Source: an uncultured Eubacteriales bacterium (GTDB lineage Bacteria; Bacillota; Clostridia; Oscillospirales; CAG-272). From it: DNA of 64,000 bases. The notes under the pieces are model-generated. The model worked only from the letters and a program-made list of their open reading frames with translations. It made no database searches and was not told the DNA's origin. Positions within the stretch are counted from its first letter, which is position 1, and every line of letters starts with the position of its first letter. A program made the translations under genes and the position numbers. The stretch is from contig CAKVOU010000011.1 in NCBI GenBank assembly GCA_934796165.1, forward strand, positions 9,768-73,767, given 5' to 3'. Positions 17,722 through 27,087 of the stretch are shown here, in pieces.

Positions 17722-20700
17722 GTGGAAAACACTGAGTTTAGTGCCATTAAAATCGGTCTGGCATCTCCGGAAATGATCAGAGAATGGTCCTACGGCGAGG
17801 TTACCAAGCCCGAGACCATCAACTACCGTACCCTGAAACCCGAAGTCGGCGGACTCTTCTGCGAGCGCATCTTCGGGCCTACCAAGGACGGCGCCTGCAT
17901 GTGCGGCAAGTACAAGAACGCACACTTCAAGGAACCCCATAAGTGCGAAAAGTGCGGCGTGGACGTTACTACCAAGAAGGTCCGCCGTGAGAGAATGGGG
18001 CATATCGAACTGGCAACGCCGGTCTCGCATATCTGGTATTTCAAGGCGATCCCCTGCCGGATGGCTCTGGTGCTGGATATCTCTCCGAAGCAGCTCGAAC
18101 AGGTGCTGTACTTTGCGGAGAACATCGTGCTGGATCCCGGTCCCACCCCTCTGACCAAGGGCATGGTGCTGACCGAGAAGCAGTACGAGGAGTACCGCGA
18201 GCTCTACGAGGATGAATTCCGTGTCGGCATGGGTGCCGAGGCGATCCGCGAACTGCTTCGTGAGATCGACGTCAAGGCTCTTGATGAACAGCTCAAGGAA
18301 GAGCTCAAGACCGCGACGGGTCAGAAGAAGACCCGTATCATCAAGCGGCTTGAGGTCGTGGAAGCGTTCTGCAAATCGGGCAACCACCTCGACTGGATGA
18401 TTCTCGAAGTCATTCCGATCATCCCGCCGGACATCCGTCCGATGGTTCAGCTGGACGGCGGCAGATTTGCGTCGTCCGACCTCAACGAGCTGTACCGCCG
18501 CGTCATCGCGCGCAACAACCGTCTGAAGAAGCTGATCGAGATTCACACGCCCGAAATCGTCATCCGCAACGAGAAGCGTATGCTTCAGGAAGCGGTTGAC
18601 TCGCTCATTGACAACGGCAGACGCGGAAAGCCCGTCACGGGTCCTTCCAACCGCCCGCTCAAGTCGCTCTCCGAGATGCTCCGCGGTAAGCAGGGACGCT
18701 TCCGTCAGAACCTGCTCGGCAAGCGTGTCGACTATTCCGGTCGTTCGGTTATCGTCGTCGGTCCGGATCTGAAGATCTACCAGTGCGGTCTGCCGAAGGA
18801 AATGGCGATCGAGCTGTTCAAGCCGTTCGTCGTCAAGCGCCTTGTGGAAATGCAGAAGGCGACCAACGTCAAGGACGCACAGAAGAAGATCGACCGCGCT
18901 TACCTGTACCCGGAGGTCTGGGATGCGCTGGAAAATGTCATCAAGGAGCACCCCGTGCTCCTCAACCGTGCACCGACCCTGCACCGTCTGTCCATTCAGG
19001 CGTTTGAGCCTGTGCTGGTGGACGGGCGCGCAATCAAGCTGCATCCGCTCGTCTGTACTGCATTCAACGCGGACTTCGACGGCGACCAGATGCCTGTCCA
19101 CGTGCCGCTGTCCGCAGAGGCACAGGCGGAATCCCGGTTCCTCATGCTGTCCGCAAACAACCTGCTCAAGCCCGTCGACGGTAAGGCTGTCACGGTGCCG
19201 ACGCAGGATATGATCCTCGGCTCCTACTACCTGACCATGGAGCGCCCCGGCGAAGCGGGCGACCGCCGTCCCGTTCTCGACGAGAAGGGCGAGCAGGTCA
19301 TGGGCGCTGACGGTGAGCCGCTTTACGAGTACCACCTCTATCGCAACTTTGACGAAGCGATGATGGCTTATGAGAACGGCTGCCTCGGGCTCCACTCCAA
19401 GATCAAGGTGAAAGTGTCCAAGGAAATTGACGGCGTGATGCGTTCTGCCGTGATCATCAGTACGCTCGGCAGACTGATCTACAACCGTCCGCTTCCGCAG
19501 AACCTCGGCTTTGTCGATCGTTCCGACCCCGCAAACGCCTTCAAGATGGAGATCGACTTTGTCATCACCAAGAAGGAGCTCGGTCAGATCATCGACCGCT
19601 GCATCAAGCACAACGGCTTCATCGCCTGTGCAAATATGCTGGATGAGATCAAGGCGCTCGGCTACAAGTATTCGACGAGAGCGTCCTTCTCCATCTCCGT
19701 GTACGACATGAACATCCCGCCCGAAAAGCCGGAGATCCTTGCCAAGGCGCAGAAGCAGGTGGATACCATCAACAAGTACTGCCAGCGCGGACTTCTTTCC
19801 GAAGAGGAGCGTTACAGAAGTGTCATCGATCTGTGGAACAAGACCACGGGCGAAGTCACCGACAAGCTCAAAGCCATCCTCGGTCAGTACAACCCGATCA
19901 AGATCATGGCGGATTCCGGTGCGCGTGGTTCCATGCAGCAGATGCGTCAGCTTGCCGCAATGCGCGGACCGATGTTCGCAACCAACGGTAAGACGATGGA
20001 GATCCCGATCAAGTCCAACTTCCGTGAGGGCATGAAGATCCTCGAATATTTCATGGGCGCGCGTTCGTCGCGTAAGTCCCTGTCCGATACCGCTCTGCGT
20101 ACCGCAGACTCCGGTTACCTGACCAGACGTCTTGTGGACGTCTCGCAGGAGGTCATCGTCCGCGAGATCAAGTGCGATACCAAGAAGGGCGCATGGATCA
20201 CCCGGATCATGAACGGCGAAAACGTTCTGGAATCGCTTAAGGAGCGTATCATCGGACGCTTCACCATCGGCGACGTGGTCAATCCCGCGACCGGCGAGGT
20301 CATCGTTCCCGACGATACCATGATCTCCGAGGCGCAGGCAGACGCGATCGAAAAAGCGGGAATCGACAAGGTGTATATCAGAACCGTCATTCAGTGCCAC
20401 GCAAAGCAGGGCATCTGCGCGTACTGCTACGGCGCCGACCTTGCAGCGGGTCAGAAGCTTGTCAACGTCGGCGAGGCGGTCGGTATCATCGCAGCTCAGG
20501 CAATCGGCGAACCCGGTACCCAGCTGACCATGAGAACCTTCCACTCCGGCGGTGTCGCAGGCTCCGATATTACCCAGGGTCTGCCCCGTGTCGAGGAACT
20601 GTTTGAGGCAAGACAGCCCAAGAAGGCTGCCATCATGACCGAGCACAGCGGCACTGCCCGTATCTCGCTCGGTGAAAACGTCAATGTCAATGAAGTCAAC

Positions 20701-21372
20701 ATCCAGTCCGAGGAGACCGGCGAGATGGTCAAGTACCAGATCCCGTACGGCATGAAGCTGGCGATTGAGGACGGCGATCACGTCGTTCGCGGTCAGGCAC
20801 TTACCGAAGGCTCCAAGGCGCCTGCTGACATCATGAAGATTCTCGGTCTTGACGCCGTTTATGACTACGTGATCAAGGAAGTCCAGAAGGTCTACCGTTC
20901 GCAGTCGGTCAACGTCAACGACAAGCATATCGAGATCATTGCCCGTCAGATGACGAGAAAGTACCGCGTGGAGGACAGCGGAGACACCGGAATGCTTTGC
21001 GGCACTCTCGTCGATCAGCTGGATTTCGAGGAAGAGAACAACAAGGTCCAGGCGAGAATCGACGCCGGCGAGACCGAACTGAAGCTGGCAACGGGTGCGC
21101 CCGTCCTGCTCGGTATCACCAAGGCGGCGCTCCAGACCGAGTCCTTCCTGTCCGCAGCATCCTTCCAGGAAACCACCAAGGTGCTGACCGAAGCCGCTAT
21201 GAAGGGCAAGGTCGATCATCTCGTCGGTCTGAAGGAAAATGTCATTATCGGTAAGCTGATCCCCGCCGGAACCGGTATGGGATGCTACCGCAACGTGCAG
21301 GTGTTCGGTAAGGACGAAGCGCAGACGACTCCCGTCGAGCCGACGGAAGAGTCTTCTCCCGAAGCAGTCTGA
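17722..21372 (+). CDS. rpoC: RNA polymerase beta' subunit
   Basis: The 1216-residue product carries the N-terminal zinc site (CMCGKYKNAHFK then HKCEKCGVDVT), the catalytic magnesium motif NADFDGDQMPVH at about residue 450, the bridge-helix region and the second zinc cluster (CHAKQGICAYCYG). It uses a GTG start at 17722 with AAGAAGGAG upstream. Transcribed with rpoB and followed by a strong terminator. The C-terminal TTPVEPTEESSPEAV tail is short and acidic. Confidence 0.98.
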   Translation: MENTEFSAIKIGLASPEMIREWSYGEVTKPETINYRTLKPEVGGLFCERIFGPTKDGACMCGKYKNAHFKEPHKCEKCGVDVTTKKVRRERMGHIELATPVSHIWYFKAIPCRMALVLDISPKQLEQVLYFAENIVLDPGPTPLTKGMVLTEKQYEEYRELYEDEFRVGMGAEAIRELLREIDVKALDEQLKEELKTATGQKKTRIIKRLEVVEAFCKSGNHLDWMILEVIPIIPPDIRPMVQLDGGRFASSDLNELYRRVIARNNRLKKLIEIHTPEIVIRNEKRMLQEAVDSLIDNGRRGKPVTGPSNRPLKSLSEMLRGKQGRFRQNLLGKRVDYSGRSVIVVGPDLKIYQCGLPKEMAIELFKPFVVKRLVEMQKATNVKDAQKKIDRAYLYPEVWDALENVIKEHPVLLNRAPTLHRLSIQAFEPVLVDGRAIKLHPLVCTAFNADFDGDQMPVHVPLSAEAQAESRFLMLSANNLLKPVDGKAVTVPTQDMILGSYYLTMERPGEAGDRRPVLDEKGEQVMGADGEPLYEYHLYRNFDEAMMAYENGCLGLHSKIKVKVSKEIDGVMRSAVIISTLGRLIYNRPLPQNLGFVDRSDPANAFKMEIDFVITKKELGQIIDRCIKHNGFIACANMLDEIKALGYKYSTRASFSISVYDMNIPPEKPEILAKAQKQVDTINKYCQRGLLSEEERYRSVIDLWNKTTGEVTDKLKAILGQYNPIKIMADSGARGSMQQMRQLAAMRGPMFATNGKTMEIPIKSNFREGMKILEYFMGARSSRKSLSDTALRTADSGYLTRRLVDVSQEVIVREIKCDTKKGAWITRIMNGENVLESLKERIIGRFTIGDVVNPATGEVIVPDDTMISEAQADAIEKAGIDKVYIRTVIQCHAKQGICAYCYGADLAAGQKLVNVGEAVGIIAAQAIGEPGTQLTMRTFHSGGVAGSDITQGLPRVEELFEARQPKKAAIMTEHSGTARISLGENVNVNEVNIQSEETGEMVKYQIPYGMKLAIEDGDHVVRGQALTEGSKAPADIMKILGLDAVYDYVIKEVQKVYRSQSVNVNDKHIEIIARQMTRKYRVEDSGDTGMLCGTLVDQLDFEEENNKVQARIDAGETELKLATGAPVLLGITKAALQTESFLSAASFQETTKVLTEAAMKGKVDHLVGLKENVIIGKLIPAGTGMGCYRNVQVFGKDEAQTTPVEPTEESSPEAV

Positions 21373-21394
21373 ACCTGACCCGGCACAAGCCAGT

Positions 21395-21425
21395 AACCGC
21401 CGCGCCCCGCCGGGGCGCGGCGGTT
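21395..21425 (+). terminator. Terminator of rpoBC
   Basis: AACCGCCGCGCCCC, GCC loop, and the perfect complement, 14 bp of stem. Only a short T run follows, but the stem is very stable. Confidence 0.8.
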
Positions 21426-21584
21426 TGCGCTTCCCGTGCGGCGGAACAACGTGCGGCATAATATGCGTTTTCTGCTTGGCGGAACAATGCCGGCATGGCG
21501 TGCGCCGTCGGATTCCGCGAGGGAGGTGCCCGCCGCCGGGCTTTCGCTTCGCAGAGCTTCCCGCACCATTGTCAGGGCGCTTTG

Positions 21585-21613
21585 CCGCGCCCCGCCGGGG
21601 CGCGGCGGTTTTT
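21585..21613 (+). repeat. Second copy of the rpoC terminator core
   Basis: CCGCGCCCC-GCC-GGGGCGCGG (21585-21605) followed by CGG and TTTTT repeats the core of the hairpin at 21395-21425, 190 bases further on. It looks like a backup terminator or a duplicated element. The remaining bases 21426-21880 show no supportable gene; several overlapping open frames there are G+C artefacts. Confidence 0.6.
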
Positions 21614-21880
21614 GCACGGTGGTATGCGTGTTTTCCGCGCGGCGGTCTGCGTTTTTGCGGGGGCAGGGGATTCCGCCGAACACGCATGCCCGGCGCAGAT
21701 TCCGTCATTCCGCGTCCGCTCCCGCCCCAAACCGCCCCGAAGCCCGGAAATCTACGACGTTTTTCTCTACATTTTTATTCAGTTTGCTGTATGGCTTTGT
21801 TCAAAACGCGGTCAAACGGTATCGGGCGGGAAAAATATTTTGTGCAAAAGGCAGATTTTTTGGCGTGAATCAACGGATTG

Positions 21881-21909
21881 TTGACAAAAAAACGGGGCGG
21901 TGATATAAT
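21881..21909 (+). promoter_or_regulatory. Promoter of rpsL operon
   Basis: Perfect TTGACA (21881-21886), 17-base spacer ending in TGA, TATAAT (21904-21909). It gives a leader of about 120 bases. Confidence 0.93.
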
Positions 21910-22036
21910 AAACCATGTGCGTTGACAGGGGGATACCTCTGCCCGTACCCCATTTTTGACAGTTGCACCGGAGAACTCCGTGTGTTCTGTATATAAACAT
22001 TAAGATCTTTTAAGAAATGGAGGAAACAAAGACAGA

Positions 22037-22456
22037 ATGCCGACATTTAACCAGCTTGTCAGACAGGGTCGGAAAGACAGAGTTTACAAGTCCAAGGCGC
22101 CTGTGCTTCAGCACGGCTTCAATACGCTTGACAACGCTATGACCGATCAGCCCTCTCCTCAGAAGAGAGGCGTTTGCACAAAGGTTTCGACCACCTCTCC
22201 GAAGAAGCCGAACTCCGCGCTCCGTAAGATCGCAAGAGTGAAGCTGACCAACGGTCTGGAAGTCACGACCTATATTCCCGGTATCGGACACAACCTGCAG
22301 GAGCACTCCGTCGTTCTCATCAGAGGCGGTCGTGTGCGTGATCTGCCTGGTGTGCGTTACCACATCATCCGCGGTACGCTTGACGCTCAGGGCGTGGCAA
22401 ACCGCAATCAGAGCCGTTCCAAGTACGGCGCAAAGGCTGCAAAGAAGAAGAAATAA
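22037..22456 (+). CDS. rpsL: 30S ribosomal protein S12
   Basis: The 139-residue product is S12, the decoding-site protein. The TTSPKKPNSALRK loop has the lysine that confers streptomycin sensitivity when unmutated, and GGRVRDLPGVRYH is intact. GGAGG lies 13 bases before the ATG, slightly far. It is the first gene of rpsL-rpsG-fusA-tuf. Confidence 0.98.
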   Translation: MPTFNQLVRQGRKDRVYKSKAPVLQHGFNTLDNAMTDQPSPQKRGVCTKVSTTSPKKPNSALRKIARVKLTNGLEVTTYIPGIGHNLQEHSVVLIRGGRVRDLPGVRYHIIRGTLDAQGVANRNQSRSKYGAKAAKKKK

Positions 22457-22610
22457 TTCTTCTTTCCGCGTAGCACAATAAGGGAAAAAGCAACATTGAT
22501 TTTGCCTGACTTGTATGGGATTTTAATGTTTATGATACAGTCGGCAGCTTACAGAAGTTTTGCTTTTGAGTACCTGTGATTTCATAATTTTAATGAAGGA
22601 GGGAAGTACA

Positions 22611-23081
22611 GTGCCGAGAAGAGGTTGTATCTCCAAAAGAGACGTATTGCCGGATCCGTTGTACGGTTCCAAGCTTGTGACCAAGCTGATCAACAACGTG
22701 ATGTACGACGGCAAGAAGGGTGTTGCCCAGTCGATCGTTTATGATGCGTTCAAAACCATCGAGGAAAAGACGGGCTCCAACCCGCTGGATGTATTCCAGG
22801 AAGCGCTTGAGAACATCATGCCGCTTCTGGAAGTCAAGGCTCGCCGTGTAGGCGGTGCCACTTACCAGGTGCCGATGGAGGTCCGCGCAGAGCGCCGTCA
22901 GACGCTTGGTCTGCGTTGGCTCATCAACTATTCCAGACTCCGCAGCGAGCGCACCATGGCGGATAAGCTTGCGGGCGAGATTCTGGATGCGAAGAACAGC
23001 ATGGGCGGTGCCTTCAAGAAGAAGGAAGAAACCCATAAGATGGCTGAGGCTAACAAGGCCTTTGCTCATTACAGATATTAA
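22611..23081 (+). CDS. rpsG: 30S ribosomal protein S7
   Basis: The 156-residue length is exactly that of bacterial S7, a 16S rRNA 3'-domain assembly protein. Hallmarks are PRRGCISKRDVLPDPLYGSKLV at the N-terminus (written across residues 2-23) and QVPMEVRAERRQTL in the middle. A GTG at 22611 is the start, eight bases after GAAGGAGGG; the upstream in-frame extension has no ribosome site. The 154-base gap after rpsL shows no clear promoter. Confidence 0.97.
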   Translation: MPRRGCISKRDVLPDPLYGSKLVTKLINNVMYDGKKGVAQSIVYDAFKTIEEKTGSNPLDVFQEALENIMPLLEVKARRVGGATYQVPMEVRAERRQTLGLRWLINYSRLRSERTMADKLAGEILDAKNSMGGAFKKKEETHKMAEANKAFAHYRY

Positions 23082-23112
23082 TCTGTGAATCTAACGAAGG
23101 AGACCTAAACCC

Positions 23113-25230
23113 ATGCCCAGACAATATTCGCTCGAGAATACTCGTAATGTCGGTATCATGGCTCACATCGATGCCGGCAAGACGACGACGACCGAAAGAA
23201 TTCTGTTCTATACCGGTAAGACGCACAAGATCGGCGAGGTCCACGACGGTGCGGCTACCATGGACTGGATGGAGCAGGAGCAGGAGAGAGGTATCACCAT
23301 TACCTCCGCTGCTACCACCTGCTACTGGAGTCCTACCGAGTTCCACGGAACTCCCGAGGAGCAGAAGCACAAGTGCCGTATCAACATCATTGATACCCCC
23401 GGCCACGTTGACTTCACGGTCGAAGTCGAACGTTCCCTGCGTGTCCTCGACGGTGCAGTGACCGTCCTGACCGCAAAGGAAGGCGTTCAGCCCCAGTCCG
23501 AAACCGTCTGGAGACAGGCGGACAAGTACCATGTTCCCCGTATGGTATTCGTCAACAAGATGGATATCAACGGCGCGAACTTCCTGCGCGCTCGCGAGAT
23601 GCTTCATACCCGCCTGCACGCAAACGCAGTCCCGATCCAGCTGCCGATCGGCTCCGAGGCAACCTTCCGCGGAATCATTGACCTGATGCAGATGTGCGCC
23701 GAGGTCTACTACGATGACGCAGGCAAGGACTACCGCAAGGAACCCATCCCCGCTGATATGATGGAAGAAGCCCAGAAATGGCACGATAAGATGGTTGAGG
23801 ATATTGCCTCCACCGATGACGCTCTGATGGAAAAGTACCTGGAAGGCGACGAGATTTCGGTCCCCGAGCTCAAGGCTGCTCTGCGTAAGGCTACCATCAA
23901 GAACGAGATCGTTCCGATGTGCTGCGGCTCCGCCCATAAGAACAAAGGTGTTCAGCTGATGCTGGACGCGATCGTCGATTATCTCCCCTCTCCTGTGGAT
24001 GTCCCCGCAATCAAGGGTGTCGATCCCGACGGAGAAGAGGATGAGAGACCGTCCTCCGATGAGGCTCCGTTCTCCGCTCTCGCGTTCAAGATCATGACCG
24101 ACCCGTTCGTCGGAAAGCTCTGCTTCTTCCGCGTATACTCCGGTACGGTCACCAAGGGCACCAACGTCTACAACTCCACCAAGGACAAGTACGAGCGCTT
24201 CGGCAGAATTCTGCAGATGCACTCCAACGAGAGAACCGATATCGATATGTGCTACTCCGGCGACATCGCCGCAGTCGTCAGCACCAAGTACACCACCACC
24301 GGTGATACCTTCTGCGACGAAGCTCATCCGATCATTCTCGAGTCCATGGAGTTCCCGGAACCCGTTATCAACGTCGCAATCGAGCCCAAGTCCCAGGCAG
24401 ATCAGGAAAAGATGGGTCTGGCGCTTGCAAAGCTCGCAGAAGAAGACCCGACCTTCCGCACCTACACGGACGAGGAAACCAACCAGACCATCATCGCCGG
24501 AATGGGCGAATTGCATCTGGATATCATCGTTGACCGTCTGAAGCGTGAATTCAAGGTCGAAGCTGATATCGGCGCTCCTCAGGTTTCTTACAAGGAAACC
24601 ATCCGTAAGAAGGTTGACGAAGAGTACAAGTACAAGAAGCAGTCCGGCGGTTCCGGTCAGTACGGTCATGTCAAGATGATCGTCGAGCCGAACGAACCCG
24701 GCAAGGGCTACGAGTTCATCAACGCCGTGACCGGCGGTGCGATCCCGAAGGAATTCATCGAACCTGTCAATCAGGGTATTCAGGGTGCGATGCAGTCCGG
24801 TGTCGTTGCAGGTTACAAGGTTGTTGACGTCAAGGTCACGCTGTACGACGGCTCCTATCACGAAGTCGACTCTTCCGAAATCGCGTTCAAGATCGCCGGC
24901 TCCATTGCTTTCAAGGAAGCAATGAAGAAAGCAGACCCGATCCTGACCGAGCCGATCATGGCTGTCACCGTTGTCGTTCCTTCGGAATACACGGGCGCGG
25001 TCATCGGCGGCTTCAGCTCCCGCCGCGGTGTCGTCTCTTCCATGGAGGAGACCAGCCCCGGAACTTCCGAGATCAAGGCAAACGTCCCGCTTGCAACCAT
25101 GTTCGGTTATATGACCGACCTGCGTTCCGCAACCCAGGGCCGTGGCGTCTTCACCATGGAGCCTTCCCACTTTGAACAGGTGCCGAAGAGCATTCAGGAT
25201 GAGATCGTCAAGGGTCGCATGAAGCACTGA
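23113..25230 (+). CDS. fusA: Elongation factor G
   Basis: The 705-residue GTPase moves tRNAs and mRNA through the ribosome. GTP motifs are AHIDAGKTTTTER at about residue 17, DTPGHVDF and NKMD. Domains II-V follow, with domain IV showing SGGSGQYGHVKM. AAGGAG lies upstream of the ATG. It sits 31 bases after rpsG and 37 before tuf. Confidence 0.98.
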   Translation: MPRQYSLENTRNVGIMAHIDAGKTTTTERILFYTGKTHKIGEVHDGAATMDWMEQEQERGITITSAATTCYWSPTEFHGTPEEQKHKCRINIIDTPGHVDFTVEVERSLRVLDGAVTVLTAKEGVQPQSETVWRQADKYHVPRMVFVNKMDINGANFLRAREMLHTRLHANAVPIQLPIGSEATFRGIIDLMQMCAEVYYDDAGKDYRKEPIPADMMEEAQKWHDKMVEDIASTDDALMEKYLEGDEISVPELKAALRKATIKNEIVPMCCGSAHKNKGVQLMLDAIVDYLPSPVDVPAIKGVDPDGEEDERPSSDEAPFSALAFKIMTDPFVGKLCFFRVYSGTVTKGTNVYNSTKDKYERFGRILQMHSNERTDIDMCYSGDIAAVVSTKYTTTGDTFCDEAHPIILESMEFPEPVINVAIEPKSQADQEKMGLALAKLAEEDPTFRTYTDEETNQTIIAGMGELHLDIIVDRLKREFKVEADIGAPQVSYKETIRKKVDEEYKYKKQSGGSGQYGHVKMIVEPNEPGKGYEFINAVTGGAIPKEFIEPVNQGIQGAMQSGVVAGYKVVDVKVTLYDGSYHEVDSSEIAFKIAGSIAFKEAMKKADPILTEPIMAVTVVVPSEYTGAVIGGFSSRRGVVSSMEETSPGTSEIKANVPLATMFGYMTDLRSATQGRGVFTMEPSHFEQVPKSIQDEIVKGRMKH

Positions 25231-25267
25231 TTCCAATTCTAAAAATTTTAATTTGGAGGAAAATAAA

Positions 25268-26473
25268 ATGGCAAAGGCTACATTCGAAAGAACGAAACCC
25301 CATGTAAACATTGGTACCATCGGTCACGTTGACCATGGCAAAACCACTCTTACCGCCGCTATCACCAAGGTTCTTTCTCTGAAGAACGGTTCCGTCGAAT
25401 TCCTGGCATATGACCAGATCGACAACGCTCCCGAGGAAAGAGCTCGTGGTATCACAATCAACACCCGTCACGTTGAGTACGAGACTGACAAGCGTCACTA
25501 CGCTCACGTCGACTGCCCCGGCCACGCTGACTATGTCAAGAACATGATCACCGGTGCAGCACAGATGGACGGCGCAATCCTCGTCGTTGCAGGTACCGAC
25601 GGACCTCTTCAGCAGACCCGTGAGCACGTGCTGCTCGCTCGTCAGGTCGGCGTTCCCGCAATCGTCGTGTTCCTGAACAAGACCGACCTGGTTGACGACC
25701 CCGAACTGCTCGACCTCGTTGAGATGGAGATCCGTGACCTCCTGTCTCAGTACGACTTCCCGGGTGATGATACTCCTATCATCCGCGGCTCCGCTCGTGA
25801 GGCTCTGGAATCCACCAGCAAGGACATCAACGCTCCTGAGTACAAGTGCATTCTCGAGCTGATGGACGCTGTTGACTCCTATATCCCCACCCCTGCACGT
25901 CAGGCTGATCTGCCTTTCCTGATGCCTGTCGAGGACGTGTTCTCCATCTCCGGACGTGGTACGGTTGCTACCGGCCGTGTCGAGCGTGGTACGCTGAACC
26001 TCAACGACGTTGTGGAAATCGTCGGTCTGTCCGATGAGAAGAAGCAGACGACCGTTACCGGTATCGAAATGTTCCACAAGCTGCTGCCCTCCGCAATGGC
26101 TGGTGATAACATCGGTGCTCTGCTTCGCGGTGTTGCAAAGGAAGAGATCGAAAGAGGTCAGGTCCTTGCAAAGCCGGGTTCTGTGCATCCGCACACCAAG
26201 TTCATCGGTCACGTTTACGTCCTGACCGAGAAGGAAGGCGGCCGTAAGAAGCCGTTCTTCGCAGGCTATCGTCCGCAGTTCTACTTCAGAACTACCGACG
26301 TTACCGGCACCATCGAGCTGCCTGAGGGCGTTGAGATGTGCCGTCCTGGCGACAACGTCGATATGACTGTCGAGCTGATCACTCCTATCGCTTGCGAAGA
26401 GGGTCTCCGTTTCGCAATCCGTGAGGGCGGTCACACTGTCGGTTCCGGCGTCGTTTCCAAGATCCTCGCTTAA
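25268..26473 (+). CDS. tuf: Elongation factor Tu
   Basis: The 401-residue product delivers aminoacyl-tRNA to the ribosome. GTP motifs GHVDHGKTT (near residue 19), DCPGHADYVKNM and NKTD are present, and the C-terminal beta-barrels end in GGHTVGSGVVSKIL. The start MAKATFERTK at 25268 follows TTGGAGGAAAATAAA. An in-frame start 15 bases upstream lies on the ribosome site and is rejected. No rpsJ ribosomal operon follows; the transcript seems to end here. Confidence 0.98.
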   Translation: MAKATFERTKPHVNIGTIGHVDHGKTTLTAAITKVLSLKNGSVEFLAYDQIDNAPEERARGITINTRHVEYETDKRHYAHVDCPGHADYVKNMITGAAQMDGAILVVAGTDGPLQQTREHVLLARQVGVPAIVVFLNKTDLVDDPELLDLVEMEIRDLLSQYDFPGDDTPIIRGSAREALESTSKDINAPEYKCILELMDAVDSYIPTPARQADLPFLMPVEDVFSISGRGTVATGRVERGTLNLNDVVEIVGLSDEKKQTTVTGIEMFHKLLPSAMAGDNIGALLRGVAKEEIERGQVLAKPGSVHPHTKFIGHVYVLTEKEGGRKKPFFAGYRPQFYFRTTDVTGTIELPEGVEMCRPGDNVDMTVELITPIACEEGLRFAIREGGHTVGSGVVSKILA

Positions 26474-26486
26474 TTTCAGCGATTTT

Positions 26487-26512
26487 GGGGTTGGCGCATA
26501 TGCGCCAACCCC
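26487..26512 (+). terminator. Hairpin after tuf
   Basis: A perfect 26-base palindrome (GGGGTTGGCGCAT and its complement). A true T tract is lacking, so it may be a terminator or a message 3' stabiliser. Confidence 0.65.
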
Positions 26513-26558
26513 TTGATACCGTTTTCCCTCTGCTTTTGTGCGGCAAACGGTATCTCTT

Positions 26559-26566
26559 GTTACAAT
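26559..26566 (+). promoter_or_regulatory. Extended -10 promoter of the FMN leader
   Basis: TGT-TACAAT (TGnTACAAT). No good -35 box at the right distance; the transcript would begin just before the aptamer. Confidence 0.5.
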
Positions 26567-26579
26567 TTCATAGTTTTAT

Positions 26580-26925
26580 TTCGGGGATTGGTGAAATTCC
26601 ATACCGGTGGTGAAAGTCCACGAGTCGGACGTTGTCCGATCGAACAGGTGAAATTCCTGTACCGACAGTCCGTTTTCCGCATCAGCGGGAAGCGGCATCT
26701 GTTTTTCCTCGGTGCGGTCGCAGAACAGCCGGCTTTGATTGCCGGTCGTCAGTCGCCGATTGCCGGTTGCGGTCCGGTAAAGCACGATCTGTGCCTTGCC
26801 CGGTCCGATATTTTGGGAAAACAGTTGACAGTCTGGATGAGAGAAGATAAAAACGGCGTTGCCGTCCGTCGTCTGACGGGCGTTGGCGCAGGTCGTTCCC
26901 GGCAAGAGGTTGCCGGGCTTTTTTA
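26580..26925 (+). promoter_or_regulatory. FMN riboswitch (RFN element) with terminator
   Basis: The conserved blocks appear in order: TTCGGGGATTGGTGAAATT at the start, ACCGGTGGTGAAAGTCCACG, GGTGAAATTCCTG, CCGACAGT (26662-26669) and AGTCTGGATGAGAGAAG (26830-26846). The expression platform is a terminator, CCCGGCAA-GAGG-TTGCCGGG (26898-26917) followed by a T run. About 155 bases separate CCGACAGT from AGTCTGG, where compact examples have only a few. FMN binding would stop transcription of the riboflavin transporter gene downstream. Confidence 0.93.
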
Positions 26926-27087
26926 TCTTCCGTACAAGTTATAACAAATTATAATTTACGGAGGAATCGGGTACCGGGATGAATCCCGGACCCACTTTGC
27001 GGCACTCATACGGGATCTGCCCGGGGCGGCGCCGCAGTTCCCCACGGGAAAGGGAGCCTCCGCCTGACGGAGGCACAGATTACAATT

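Noticed and set aside
16507..21708. Minus-strand open frame of 1733 codons opposite rpoC
   Set aside because: It is an antisense shadow of rpoB/rpoC codon use, with no ribosome site, promoter or recognisable domain.
21425..21903. Several overlapping open frames after rpoC
   Set aside because: Arg/Pro/Ala-rich translations in three frames at once, with no ribosome site; a G+C artefact over hairpins and the rpsL promoter.
26513..26944. Open frame across the FMN leader
   Set aside because: It lies entirely on the riboswitch aptamer and terminator.
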